Of a stretch of DNA of 17,887 bases, positions 6,664 to 13,390 are shown piece by piece. Position numbers and translations under genes: made by a program. The notes beneath the pieces are model-generated. The model made no database searches. It was not told where the DNA came from and saw only the letters and a list, made by a program, of their open reading frames with translations. Numbering within the stretch: position 1 is the first letter of the stretch; each line of letters opens with the position of its first letter. The stretch comes from an uncultured Collinsella sp. (GTDB taxonomy: Bacteria > Actinomycetota > Coriobacteriia > Coriobacteriales > Coriobacteriaceae). The stretch covers positions 1-17,887 of the forward strand of contig CABUZD010000027.1 of NCBI GenBank assembly GCA_902495945.1, in the 5' to 3' direction.

Positions 6664-7639
6664 AGGTATCTTGGATGCCATTGAACTCTGGTACGAATCC
6701 AAGCGCAGCAAGCGAGGCAATGTCAACCGTAACGTCATGGCGGTTGGCATAGGCATAAGCGAGCTGTTGCAAAACCGTTTTCCGCTCACCGACGATTATG
6801 TGCAATCGGACAAGGGAAGCCAAGTACGAGGCCTAAGTGGAGCATGCATCAAAACAGTTTTAGCCAGACATGGGGAAACGCGTGCCTTCGCATCAGAGGG
6901 CGGCAGAACCTCACGCGGTACACTCCCGATGGCGCTTGAGCTTGCCACAATTATCAACTCTGCCCTACCCAGTGACACTTGCGAAGACACTCGTCTTGAA
7001 GCTGCGAATGCAATCGCCAATTTCTTCGTCGAGCGAATCCAGGTCGATTTCTTTAACCGGCAGAGAATCAAAGTCGAAATCGATCTTCAGAAACCAATTT
7101 CTGTCATTGTCGATGATATCCTAGCCGAAGCAAGCCTACGGTCCGATAAGCCGACGGGCACCGTCGCACAGCACCTGGTAGGTGCAAAACTAGAGATGTT
7201 ATTTCCAACCATAGAAATCGGAAAGGACAACTCAAACGCCGCCGACCAGCAGACAGACCGTTCTGGCGATTTCCAAATCAATGATGCTGCATTTCATGTG
7301 ACTGTATCGCCAATGGCCAAATTGACCGATCGATGCCGAGATAACATTCGAAATGGCATTCGGCCCATCGTCGTTGTCCCCTACGATAAAGTTTCCTTCG
7401 CTTACGGACTGTTCGAAAGTGAGGGACTCGGCAATCGCGTACAGGTTATCGCGCTCGAATCGTTTATCGGCATCAATATTGAAGAATTATCGTTCTACAA
7501 GCGAGACCTAATTCGATTAAATGTCGCACGGCTTCTTGCCCACTACAACAAGCGAATCGAAGATATCGAGCCCGACAAATCTCTTCAAATAGAAATTCCT
7601 CAGTGGGCTCTAGACGAAATGGACGCACATGGCGAATAG
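6626..7639 (+). CDS. Uncharacterised methyltransferase partner, probable restriction endonuclease (DUF4928-like)
   Basis: This 337-residue soluble protein has no signal peptide or membrane segment. From memory it resembles DUF4928 proteins, which sit next to 5mC methyltransferases. The N-terminal part has a basic, possibly DNA-contacting stretch QVRGLSGACIKTVLARHG (66-83) followed by EGGRTSRGT (91-99). A possible nuclease core lies at 180-260: E190 in GAKLEMLFP, then SGDFQINDAAFHVTVSP (213-229). The latter is placed like the D and the second strand of a PD-(D/E)xK site, but has H224-V-T226 where E-x-K is expected. The start at 6626 follows GGAG and overlaps the methyltransferase by 38 nt. The stop overlaps metH by 11 nt. 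A nuclease role is inferred from context. A different methylation-linked effector is possible. Confidence 0.6.
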   Translation: MEMTNCSLSEPDKGILDAIELWYESKRSKRGNVNRNVMAVGIGISELLQNRFPLTDDYVQSDKGSQVRGLSGACIKTVLARHGETRAFASEGGRTSRGTLPMALELATIINSALPSDTCEDTRLEAANAIANFFVERIQVDFFNRQRIKVEIDLQKPISVIVDDILAEASLRSDKPTGTVAQHLVGAKLEMLFPTIEIGKDNSNAADQQTDRSGDFQINDAAFHVTVSPMAKLTDRCRDNIRNGIRPIVVVPYDKVSFAYGLFESEGLGNRVQVIALESFIGINIEELSFYKRDLIRLNVARLLAHYNKRIEDIEPDKSLQIEIPQWALDEMDAHGE

Positions 7640-10193
7640 CTCAAACATACTTATCACTCATGATTCTGACGGTGCTGCGCTGGCGGCGCCCGTTGATGCC
7701 GCACGTCGCAATGGCGCTGCATACAAGACGCGCACGATCGACGACCTTCGCATTAAGGATGACCGCCTGCGCGCCGCTATCGAGGGCACGGGACACCTGC
7801 TGTTCGACGGCGGCATGGGCACCATGCTGCAGGCGGCCGGCATGAAGGCCGGCGCCCTGCCCGAGCTGCTCAATTTTGAGGAGCCCCAGGTCATTACCGA
7901 CATTCAGCGCCAATACGTCGAGGCCGGCTGCGACGTGATCACCGCCAACACCTTCGGCGCCAACGCCCACAAGCTCGACGGAGCCGCCACCGTGGCAGAC
8001 GTCTTTGCCGCCGCTGTCGCCTGCGCCCGTGAGGCCGGCGCCCGCTACGTCGCCGGCGACATCGGCCCCATCGGCGCCCTGCTGCGCCCCCTGGGCACCC
8101 TCAGCTTTGACGAGGCCTACGACCTCTTTGCCGAGGAGGTGCGCGCCGGCGTCGCTGCGGACGTCGACCTCTTTATTATCGAGACTATGACCGACCTGGC
8201 CGAGATCAAGGCGGCGGTCCTCGCCTGCCGCGAGAACTCCAACCTGCCCGTCTTTGCCACCATGACCTTTGAGGAAGACGGCCGCACCTTCTTAGGCACG
8301 AGCCCCGAGGTCGCCGCCATCACTCTCGACGCCATCGGCGCCGACGTCCTTGGCATCAACTGCAGCCAGGGCCCGGCCGAGCTCCGAGGACTCGCTGCGC
8401 GTATGCTCACCGTTACCGACAAGCCCGTTATGGTGCAGGCCAATGCGGGACTGCCCCACGTGGACGATGACGGCAATACCGTCTTTGATATCCAGGCGCC
8501 CGAGTACGCCGAGGCCGTCGCCGGCATGATCGAGGACGGCGTGAGCGTCGTCGGCGGATGCTGCGGAACCACGCCGGCGCACATGGCGGCACTTCGTACC
8601 CTCATCGACAACCACACGCCCAGCCCGCGTCACCGCAAGCCCAGCATGTCGGTCACGAGCGCCCAGACGGTCGTGGACCTCCCCTGCGACGGCCACAAGA
8701 TCGCCGTCATCGGCGAGCGCATCAACCCCACCGGCAGAAAGCGCCTGCAGCAGGCCCTACGCGACGGCGACCTGGACTACGTCGTGAGCCAGGGCATCAG
8801 CCAACAGGAGCAGGGCGCCGACATCCTGGACGTCAACGTGGGCCTGCCCGAGATCGACGAGGTCAAGGTCATCCAGCAAGCGACCGAGCAGCTCCAAGGT
8901 TCCACGCTGCTGCCGCTGCAGATCGACTCCACCGACCCCGCCGCCGTCGAGGCCGCCGTGCGTCGCTACGCCGGCAAGCCCATCATCAACTCGGTCAATG
9001 GCAAACAGCAGATCATGGACGAGATCTTCCCGCTGGTCGCCCACTACGGCACCAACGTCGTCGGCCTCACGCTCGACGAAGGCGGCATCCCGGATACCGC
9101 CGAGGCTCGCTTCGCCATCGCCGAGCGCATTGTGGCCGAAGCCGCCCGTTACGGCATCGGCCCGGACCGCATCCTCATCGACTGCCTGGTCATGACCGCC
9201 TCGACCAACCAGCGCCAGGCTGAGCAGATTCTACGCGCCATGTCCCTGTGCAAGGAGCGCCTGGGCGTCAAGTGCGCACTCGGCGTATCGAACATCAGCT
9301 TTGGCCTGCCCGCGCGCCCGCTGCTGGGCTCGGTCTTTTTGGCCGCCGCCTTTGGTGCAGGTCTGGACGCCCCCATCATGAACCCGGGTTCCAAGCGCTT
9401 TATGGACACTGTCTACAGCTATCGCGTGCTGAGCGTTGAGGACGAGGGCTCGACCGGATACATCGAGCGCTACGCCGGCTGGACCGACCCGTACAAGATT
9501 GCCGCCAACCCGGCGGCCGCTCAGTCAGCATCGAGCGATGCCGCGCCTGCCGCAAGCACCACCGCAAGAGCCGATGACGACCCCATCCGCCACATGGTCG
9601 TCTCGGGTCGCAAGGGCGAAATCGCGGCCGAGACCGAACGCCTGCTGGCCGACCACGACGCCATGGACCTCATCAACAACCACTTTATCCCCGCCCTCGA
9701 TGAGGTCGGAGTCCTCTTTGACCAGGGCAAGTTCTTCTTGCCGCAGCTCATGGCCTCGGCCGAGGCCGCGCGCGTGGGCTTTGACACCATCAAGCGCCTG
9801 ATGCCCGCCGGCGAGATTGCCGACAAGGGTAAGATCTGCGTGGCCACCGTCAAGGGCGACATCCACGATATCGGCAAGAACATCGTCAAGATGCTGCTCG
9901 ATAACTACGGCTATACCGTCTTTGATCTGGGTCGCGACGTCGATCCGCAGGAGGTGCTCAAGACCGTCAAGGAGCGCGACATTAAGCTCGTCGGTCTCTC
10001 GGCGCTTATGACCACCACGGTCGTGGCCATGGAAGAGACCATCAAGCTGCTTCATGCCGAGGTGCCGGGCGTCAAGATCATCGTAGGCGGCGCCGTACTC
10101 ACCCCCGAATACGCCAAGCAGATTGGCGCGGACTACTACGCCAAGGACGCCGCCGAAAGCGCGCGCATCGCCGAAGAGGTCTTTGGGCAGTAA
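7629..10193 (+). CDS. metH: Cobalamin-dependent methionine synthase lacking the activation domain
   Basis: The product transfers the methyl group of 5-methyl-THF to homocysteine via cob(I)alamin. Domains in order over 854 residues: homocysteine/Zn domain (about 56-340; DGGMGTM 60-66; zinc ligands C245, C311, C312); pterin-binding barrel (about 350-610; IGERINPTGRKRL, DILDVNVGLPEID); an Ala-rich linker near 628-652; cap helix bundle (about 655-735); and cobalamin domain with DIHDIG (744-749, H746 being the lower axial ligand). It ends there, whereas E. coli MetH (about 1227 residues) continues into the SAM-dependent activation domain, here encoded at 4602-5393. The ATG at 7629 is the only ATG before the first domain. 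It has a weak ribosome site, overlaps the upstream stop by 11 nt, and gives roughly 40 extra N-terminal residues compared with E. coli. Confidence 0.95.
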   Translation: MANSSNILITHDSDGAALAAPVDAARRNGAAYKTRTIDDLRIKDDRLRAAIEGTGHLLFDGGMGTMLQAAGMKAGALPELLNFEEPQVITDIQRQYVEAGCDVITANTFGANAHKLDGAATVADVFAAAVACAREAGARYVAGDIGPIGALLRPLGTLSFDEAYDLFAEEVRAGVAADVDLFIIETMTDLAEIKAAVLACRENSNLPVFATMTFEEDGRTFLGTSPEVAAITLDAIGADVLGINCSQGPAELRGLAARMLTVTDKPVMVQANAGLPHVDDDGNTVFDIQAPEYAEAVAGMIEDGVSVVGGCCGTTPAHMAALRTLIDNHTPSPRHRKPSMSVTSAQTVVDLPCDGHKIAVIGERINPTGRKRLQQALRDGDLDYVVSQGISQQEQGADILDVNVGLPEIDEVKVIQQATEQLQGSTLLPLQIDSTDPAAVEAAVRRYAGKPIINSVNGKQQIMDEIFPLVAHYGTNVVGLTLDEGGIPDTAEARFAIAERIVAEAARYGIGPDRILIDCLVMTASTNQRQAEQILRAMSLCKERLGVKCALGVSNISFGLPARPLLGSVFLAAAFGAGLDAPIMNPGSKRFMDTVYSYRVLSVEDEGSTGYIERYAGWTDPYKIAANPAAAQSASSDAAPAASTTARADDDPIRHMVVSGRKGEIAAETERLLADHDAMDLINNHFIPALDEVGVLFDQGKFFLPQLMASAEAARVGFDTIKRLMPAGEIADKGKICVATVKGDIHDIGKNIVKMLLDNYGYTVFDLGRDVDPQEVLKTVKERDIKLVGLSALMTTTVVAMEETIKLLHAEVPGVKIIVGGAVLTPEYAKQIGADYYAKDAAESARIAEEVFGQ

Positions 10194-10218
10194 CACAACG
10201 GAAACAACCGAGCACCAA

Positions 10219-10256
10219 AACGTGCCGCATGCGCCACTTGGCACGTGCGGCACGTT
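10219..10256. repeat. 18-bp hairpin between metH and the PFL-like gene
   Basis: Arms 10219-10236 and 10239-10256 (outer arm AACGTGCCGCA) pair over 18 positions with two imperfect pairs and a minimal loop. It lies 25 nt after the metH stop and 45 nt before the next start. There is no T run on the plus side, so it may be an attenuating or mRNA-processing hairpin rather than a full terminator. A TAGAAT at 10256-10261 could be a -10 box, but no suitable -35 is seen. Confidence 0.6.
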
Positions 10257-10301
10257 AGAATAGATAAGACTATGCTCGTTTTGGCAGATAGGAGCGCAAG
10301 G

Positions 10302-11666
10302 ATGGCGATCACGCCCGCAGAAATCGCGGAAACCCGCGGCATGGTTGAGGAGCAGAACCTCGACATCAGGACCATCACCATGGGTGTTTCGCTCATGGGT
10401 TGCGGCGACGAGAACCTCGACCGCATGTGCACGAAGATCTACGACCACGTGACGCACACGGCTGAGCACTTGGTCGAGACCGCCGAGAACCTCGAGCGCG
10501 AGTACGGTATCCCTATCGTCAACAAGCGCGTCTCCGTCACCCCGGTGGCGCAGATCGCCGCTTGCTGCAAGGATGAGGACCTCACCCCCATCGCGCATGC
10601 CCTCGACCGCGCGGCCGAGACCCTCGGCATCGACTACCTGGGCGGCTTCTCCGCGCTCGTCCAGAAGGGCATCGGCGACGCCGACCGCCGCGTCATCCAG
10701 TCCATCCCGCAGGCGCTCGCCACCACGAGTCGCGTCTGCTCCAGCGTCAACGTCGCCAGCCTGCGCGCCGGCATCAACATGGACGCCGTGCTCATGGCTG
10801 CGCAGACCATCATCGACGCCGCTAAGCTCACGGCCGACCAGGACTCCGTCGGCGCTTCCAAGTTTGTCTGCTTTGCCAACATGGTCGAGGACTCCCCGTT
10901 CATGGCGGGCGCTGTCCACGGCGGTGGCGAGGCCGACGCCGTCATCAACGTAGGTGTCTCGGGCCCCGGCGTTATGGCCGCAGCCCTGGAGACGCTGCCC
11001 GATTCCGCATCGATGATGGAGGTCGCCGAGAAGATTAAGCAGACCGCCTTTAAGATCACCCGCGCCGGCGAGCTCATGAGCCGCGAGGCCGCCCATCGCC
11101 TGGGTGTCGAGAAGGGCATTGTCGACCTGTCGCAGGCTCCCACGCCTGCTATCGGCGACTCCGTTGCCCGCATCCTCGAGATCATCGGTGTTGGCACCTG
11201 CGGTGGTCCGGGCACGACCTGCGCACTCGCCATGCTCAACGATGCCGTCAAGAAGGGCGGCGTCATGGCCAGCTCCAGCGTGGGCGGTCTCTCCGGCGCC
11301 TTTATCCCCGTGTCCGAGGACGCCGGCATGATCGCCGCCGTCGAGGCCGGCGCGCTTTCGCTCGAGAAGCTCGAGGCCATGACCTGCGTGTGCTCCGTTG
11401 GCCTGGACATGATCGCCATCCCCGGTGACACCCCGGTCGAGACCATCGCCGGCATCATCGCCGACGAGATGGCCATCGGCGTCATCAACAACAAGACCAC
11501 GGCCGTACGCGTGATCCCCGCCATCGGCAAGGGCGTGGGCGACTGCGTCGAGTACGGCGGCCTGTTCGGCCGTGCGCCCATCATGCCGGTGAACCCCAAC
11601 GCCGGCACCGTGCTTGCCCACCGTGGCGGACGCTTCCCGGCGCCGCTGAACTCGCTCAAGAACTAG
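10302..11666 (+). CDS. PFL-like family protein (DUF711 / UPF0210)
   Basis: The 454-residue protein starts at ATG 10302 with AGGAG seven bases upstream. An in-frame ATG at 10245 lies within the hairpin and is rejected. Recognisable family segments include RTITMGVSLMGC near the N-terminus, NKRVSVTPVAQI, GGFSALVQKG, VCSSVNVASLRAGINMDAV, FVCFANMVEDSPFMAGA and GGVMASSSVGGLSGAFIPVSEDAGM. The family has the pyruvate formate-lyase-like fold but no established reaction. I see no RVSGY-type glycyl-radical motif, so glycyl-radical catalysis is not supported. In many genomes a small ACT-domain protein accompanies it; none is visible here. It lies 108 bp behind metH on the same strand and may be partly co-transcribed. 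Codon use is strongly G+C-rich, as in metH. Confidence 0.9.
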   Translation: MAITPAEIAETRGMVEEQNLDIRTITMGVSLMGCGDENLDRMCTKIYDHVTHTAEHLVETAENLEREYGIPIVNKRVSVTPVAQIAACCKDEDLTPIAHALDRAAETLGIDYLGGFSALVQKGIGDADRRVIQSIPQALATTSRVCSSVNVASLRAGINMDAVLMAAQTIIDAAKLTADQDSVGASKFVCFANMVEDSPFMAGAVHGGGEADAVINVGVSGPGVMAAALETLPDSASMMEVAEKIKQTAFKITRAGELMSREAAHRLGVEKGIVDLSQAPTPAIGDSVARILEIIGVGTCGGPGTTCALAMLNDAVKKGGVMASSSVGGLSGAFIPVSEDAGMIAAVEAGALSLEKLEAMTCVCSVGLDMIAIPGDTPVETIAGIIADEMAIGVINNKTTAVRVIPAIGKGVGDCVEYGGLFGRAPIMPVNPNAGTVLAHRGGRFPAPLNSLKN

Positions 11667-11683
11667 CTGAGGGGGACTGGCGA

Positions 11684-11817
11684 GGAGCCCCGGGGAGGGC
11701 AAATATATAAGGTCGCCTGCTCGAACAGTCCTGACTCGCACGGAGAGCACATTAAGTGCTCTCCGGCTCGTGCGGAACTCGCGATCGACCTTATATATTT
11801 GCCCTCCCCGGGGCTCC
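11684..11817. repeat. 134-bp palindromic element with perfect 32-bp arms
   Basis: Arms 11684-11715 and 11786-11817 are exact reverse complements over 32 bases. They include GGAGCCCCGGGGAGGG followed by an A+T-rich AAATATATAAGG. The 70-nt interior holds a second perfect hairpin, CGGAGAGCAC and GTGCTCTCCG around ATTAA, near 11741-11765. Its short flanking arms CGCAC and GTGCG extend it. The whole could form a cruciform or a long structured RNA. It starts 18 bp after the PFL-like gene stop, so it may also terminate or protect that mRNA. I believe similar elements recur in Collinsella genomes, from memory only. The Rfam family named Collinsella-1 RNA is a comparison to make; identity is not claimed. 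Confidence 0.85.
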
Positions 11818-11918
11818 CGCACAACGGGACCTCGGTTGGGTTCTATCCCGGTTGCAGTTGCTTCGCTCCTGCACCACTAGGCTGGTGCGGCGGTTTGGCA
11901 TTGGAACGGTTCTTTTTC

Positions 11919-11927
11919 TGATATATG
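11919..11927 (+). promoter_or_regulatory. Candidate extended -10 promoter for the methyltransferase gene
   Basis: TG-A-TATATG (11919-11927) fits an extended -10. TTGGAA at 11901-11906 is a possible -35 with a short 15-bp spacer. Transcription would start near 11934, directly at a hairpin followed by T6. The assignment is tentative. Confidence 0.3.
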
Positions 11928-11934
11928 CTGGTTG

Positions 11935-11966
11935 CGGCTCTTCTTTTGGGGGGAGTCGCTTTTTTG
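11935..11966 (+). terminator. Leader terminator-like hairpin before the methyltransferase gene
   Basis: GCGGCTC and GAGTCGC pair over 7 bp (one wobble) across a loop of about 12 nt, followed by TTTTTT (near 11961-11966). It sits only five bases before the AGGAGG ribosome site of the next gene. It may stop read-through from upstream or act as an attenuator of the methyltransferase. The adjacent stretch 11818-11934 contains a 6-bp GCACCA/TGGTGC hairpin (11871-11888) and no credible gene. Confidence 0.5.
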
Positions 11967-11984
11967 TTGCTAGGAGGTTGGCCC

Positions 11985-12872
11985 GTGGTTGATGGGGATG
12001 CTCGCTCTGAGCTTCTTTCTGCTGATTGGAATCAGGAGTGGATGCGCTTGCAAGCTGATCGGCGGCGGGCTGATGATTCTTATGAGTGGGATAAGCGGGC
12101 TCGGCATTTTCGGCCGCTTGAGACTGCTCCGTATGCCCGGGATTTTATAAAGCTGTTGGCGTTAAAGCCTGGTGAATCCGTGCTCGATATGGGGTGCGGG
12201 GCTGGGTCGATTGCTATTCCGCTTGCTCAGGCTGGGCATCCTGTGATTGCGGCTGATTTCTCCCCCGCTATGCTGGGCACGCTTGATGCCGGCATTGAGT
12301 ACTACGGGCTCGAGGGGCGCATAACGCCGCTTGAGCTTGCTTGGGATGATGACTGGGATTTGGTTGGACCGGTCGCGAAAGCGGTAGATGTTGCCTTTGC
12401 CAGTCGCTCTGTCACCACGACCAACCTAAAAGGCGCGCTTGCCAAGCTTGATCGTACGGCTCGTCGGCGTTGTGCTGTCACGATGGTCGCCAACTCCAGC
12501 CCGCGCTATGATCTGCACTTGATGAACGCTATCGGCGCCTCGGTTACCTGCAGTAATGGCTTTGTGTATGCTTTTAATATCCTCATTCAGATGTGTGCCC
12601 TGCCGCAGGTTACATACTTTGAATCGCCTCGTCGCGACACCTTCGATAGCCTTGAGGCAGGTGTGGCGGATTTTTCCCGTATGCTCGAACATGGCAACGA
12701 GGATAAGATCGACCGCCTGCGCGATTACATCGCCCAGCACATGATCGAGAACCCCCATGCCGGTGAGCCGGGCTCCAAGGGTGTGCCGCAGGGACGCTAC
12801 ATGCTCGACCACGTCCGCAAGGTCCGTTGGGCATTTATTGCATGGAAGCCGGTCTCTGCGCCCAGCTCATAG
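11985..12872 (+). CDS. Class I SAM-dependent methyltransferase
   Basis: The start is taken as GTG 11985, because AGGAGG (11972-11977) lies seven bases before it. An ATG 60 bp upstream would add a leader encoded across the terminator-like hairpin. The 295-residue product carries motif I SVLDMGCGAGS (about 65-75), the acidic motif II region VIAADFSPAML, and a Rossmann-type methyltransferase layout. The N-terminal DWNQEWMRLQADRR and YEWDKRARHF segments are typical of a common anaerobe subfamily of unknown substrate. Codon use is odd: the first half favours GCT, GAT and CGG, unlike the GCC/GAC/CGC preference of neighbours, and the second half returns to the local pattern. No operon partner gives a substrate clue. 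It could act on a small molecule or a protein. Confidence 0.82.
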   Translation: MVDGDARSELLSADWNQEWMRLQADRRRADDSYEWDKRARHFRPLETAPYARDFIKLLALKPGESVLDMGCGAGSIAIPLAQAGHPVIAADFSPAMLGTLDAGIEYYGLEGRITPLELAWDDDWDLVGPVAKAVDVAFASRSVTTTNLKGALAKLDRTARRRCAVTMVANSSPRYDLHLMNAIGASVTCSNGFVYAFNILIQMCALPQVTYFESPRRDTFDSLEAGVADFSRMLEHGNEDKIDRLRDYIAQHMIENPHAGEPGSKGVPQGRYMLDHVRKVRWAFIAWKPVSAPSS

Positions 12873-12964
12873 CCTGTTCGCAGCCCACGCCGCCCACTCG
12901 CTCGGCATCCGCATTCTTTTTGAACTGGGCAAACGCGCCCCACACCGCGCCGTTCCTGCGCTAT

Positions 12965-13004
12965 CGTGGGACAGCCCACGTAGATTAAGGCCCCGTCGCG
13001 GGGC
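12965..13004 (+). other. Two small G+C-rich hairpins in the yhbY leader
   Basis: CGTGGG-ACAG-CCCACG (12965-12980) and GCCCCG-TCG-CGGGGC (12990-13004) are perfect 6-bp stems in the 158-bp gap before yhbY. Neither has a T run. They may be 5' leader structures or chance features of G+C-rich DNA. Confidence 0.35.
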
Positions 13005-13030
13005 GCCCCATACATAGAAAGCGAGAACCC

Positions 13031-13330
13031 ATGGCACTGACAGGAGCCCAGGTCAAGCAGCTTCGCAGCATGGCCCATCACCTCAACCCCGCCATCATCA
13101 TCGGCAAGTCCGATGTCAACGAGGGCACCGTCGAGCAGACGGTCGCCTACTTGGAGAAGCACGAGCTCGTTAAGTGCTCCGTGCTCGATGGCTCCAGCCT
13201 TTCCGCCCGCGAAGCCGCCGAAGAGCTCGCTGAGCGCTGCCACGCCGAGGTCGTCCAGGTCATCGGCCGCAAGTTCTCGCTGTATCGCGAGTCCTCGCGC
13301 AAGGACATCGAGAAGATCAAGCTCGTCTAA
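13031..13330 (+). CDS. yhbY: YhbY-type CRM-domain RNA-binding protein
   Basis: This 99-residue protein is a single CRM domain: LTGAQVKQLRSMAHHLNPAIIIGKSDV followed by a helix-rich middle and VIGRKFSLYRES, as in YhbY and the bacterial CRM family. YhbY associates with large-subunit ribosome precursors in E. coli and probably acts in 50S assembly. The usual GxxG loop that contacts RNA reads G25-K-S-D28 here, with Asp in place of the second Gly. The start at 13031 is the first ATG and gives the normal domain length. The leader is G+C-rich. The gene ends 25 bp before a strong terminator and faces the large regulator gene convergently. Confidence 0.9.
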   Translation: MALTGAQVKQLRSMAHHLNPAIIIGKSDVNEGTVEQTVAYLEKHELVKCSVLDGSSLSAREAAEELAERCHAEVVQVIGRKFSLYRESSRKDIEKIKLV

Positions 13331-13357
13331 AACTGACTGGCCATACCGAGTAGTCTG

Positions 13358-13390
13358 CGGGCATCCGATTGATTCGGGCGCCCGTTTTTT
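13358..13390 (+). terminator. Terminator of yhbY, abutting the convergent gene's stop
   Basis: The stem CGGGC..CCGA (13358-13368) with TCGG..GCCCG (13374-13384) has a loop TTGAT and is followed by TTTTTT (13385-13390). The last two T's are also part of the TAA stop codon (read on minus) of the regulator at 13389-13391, so the two genes share their ends. Confidence 0.85.

Noticed and set aside
9525..11822. 765-codon open frame on the minus strand
   Set aside because: It runs antisense through the end of metH, the PFL-like gene and the palindromic element, and no domain is recognisable. It is a codon-bias shadow.
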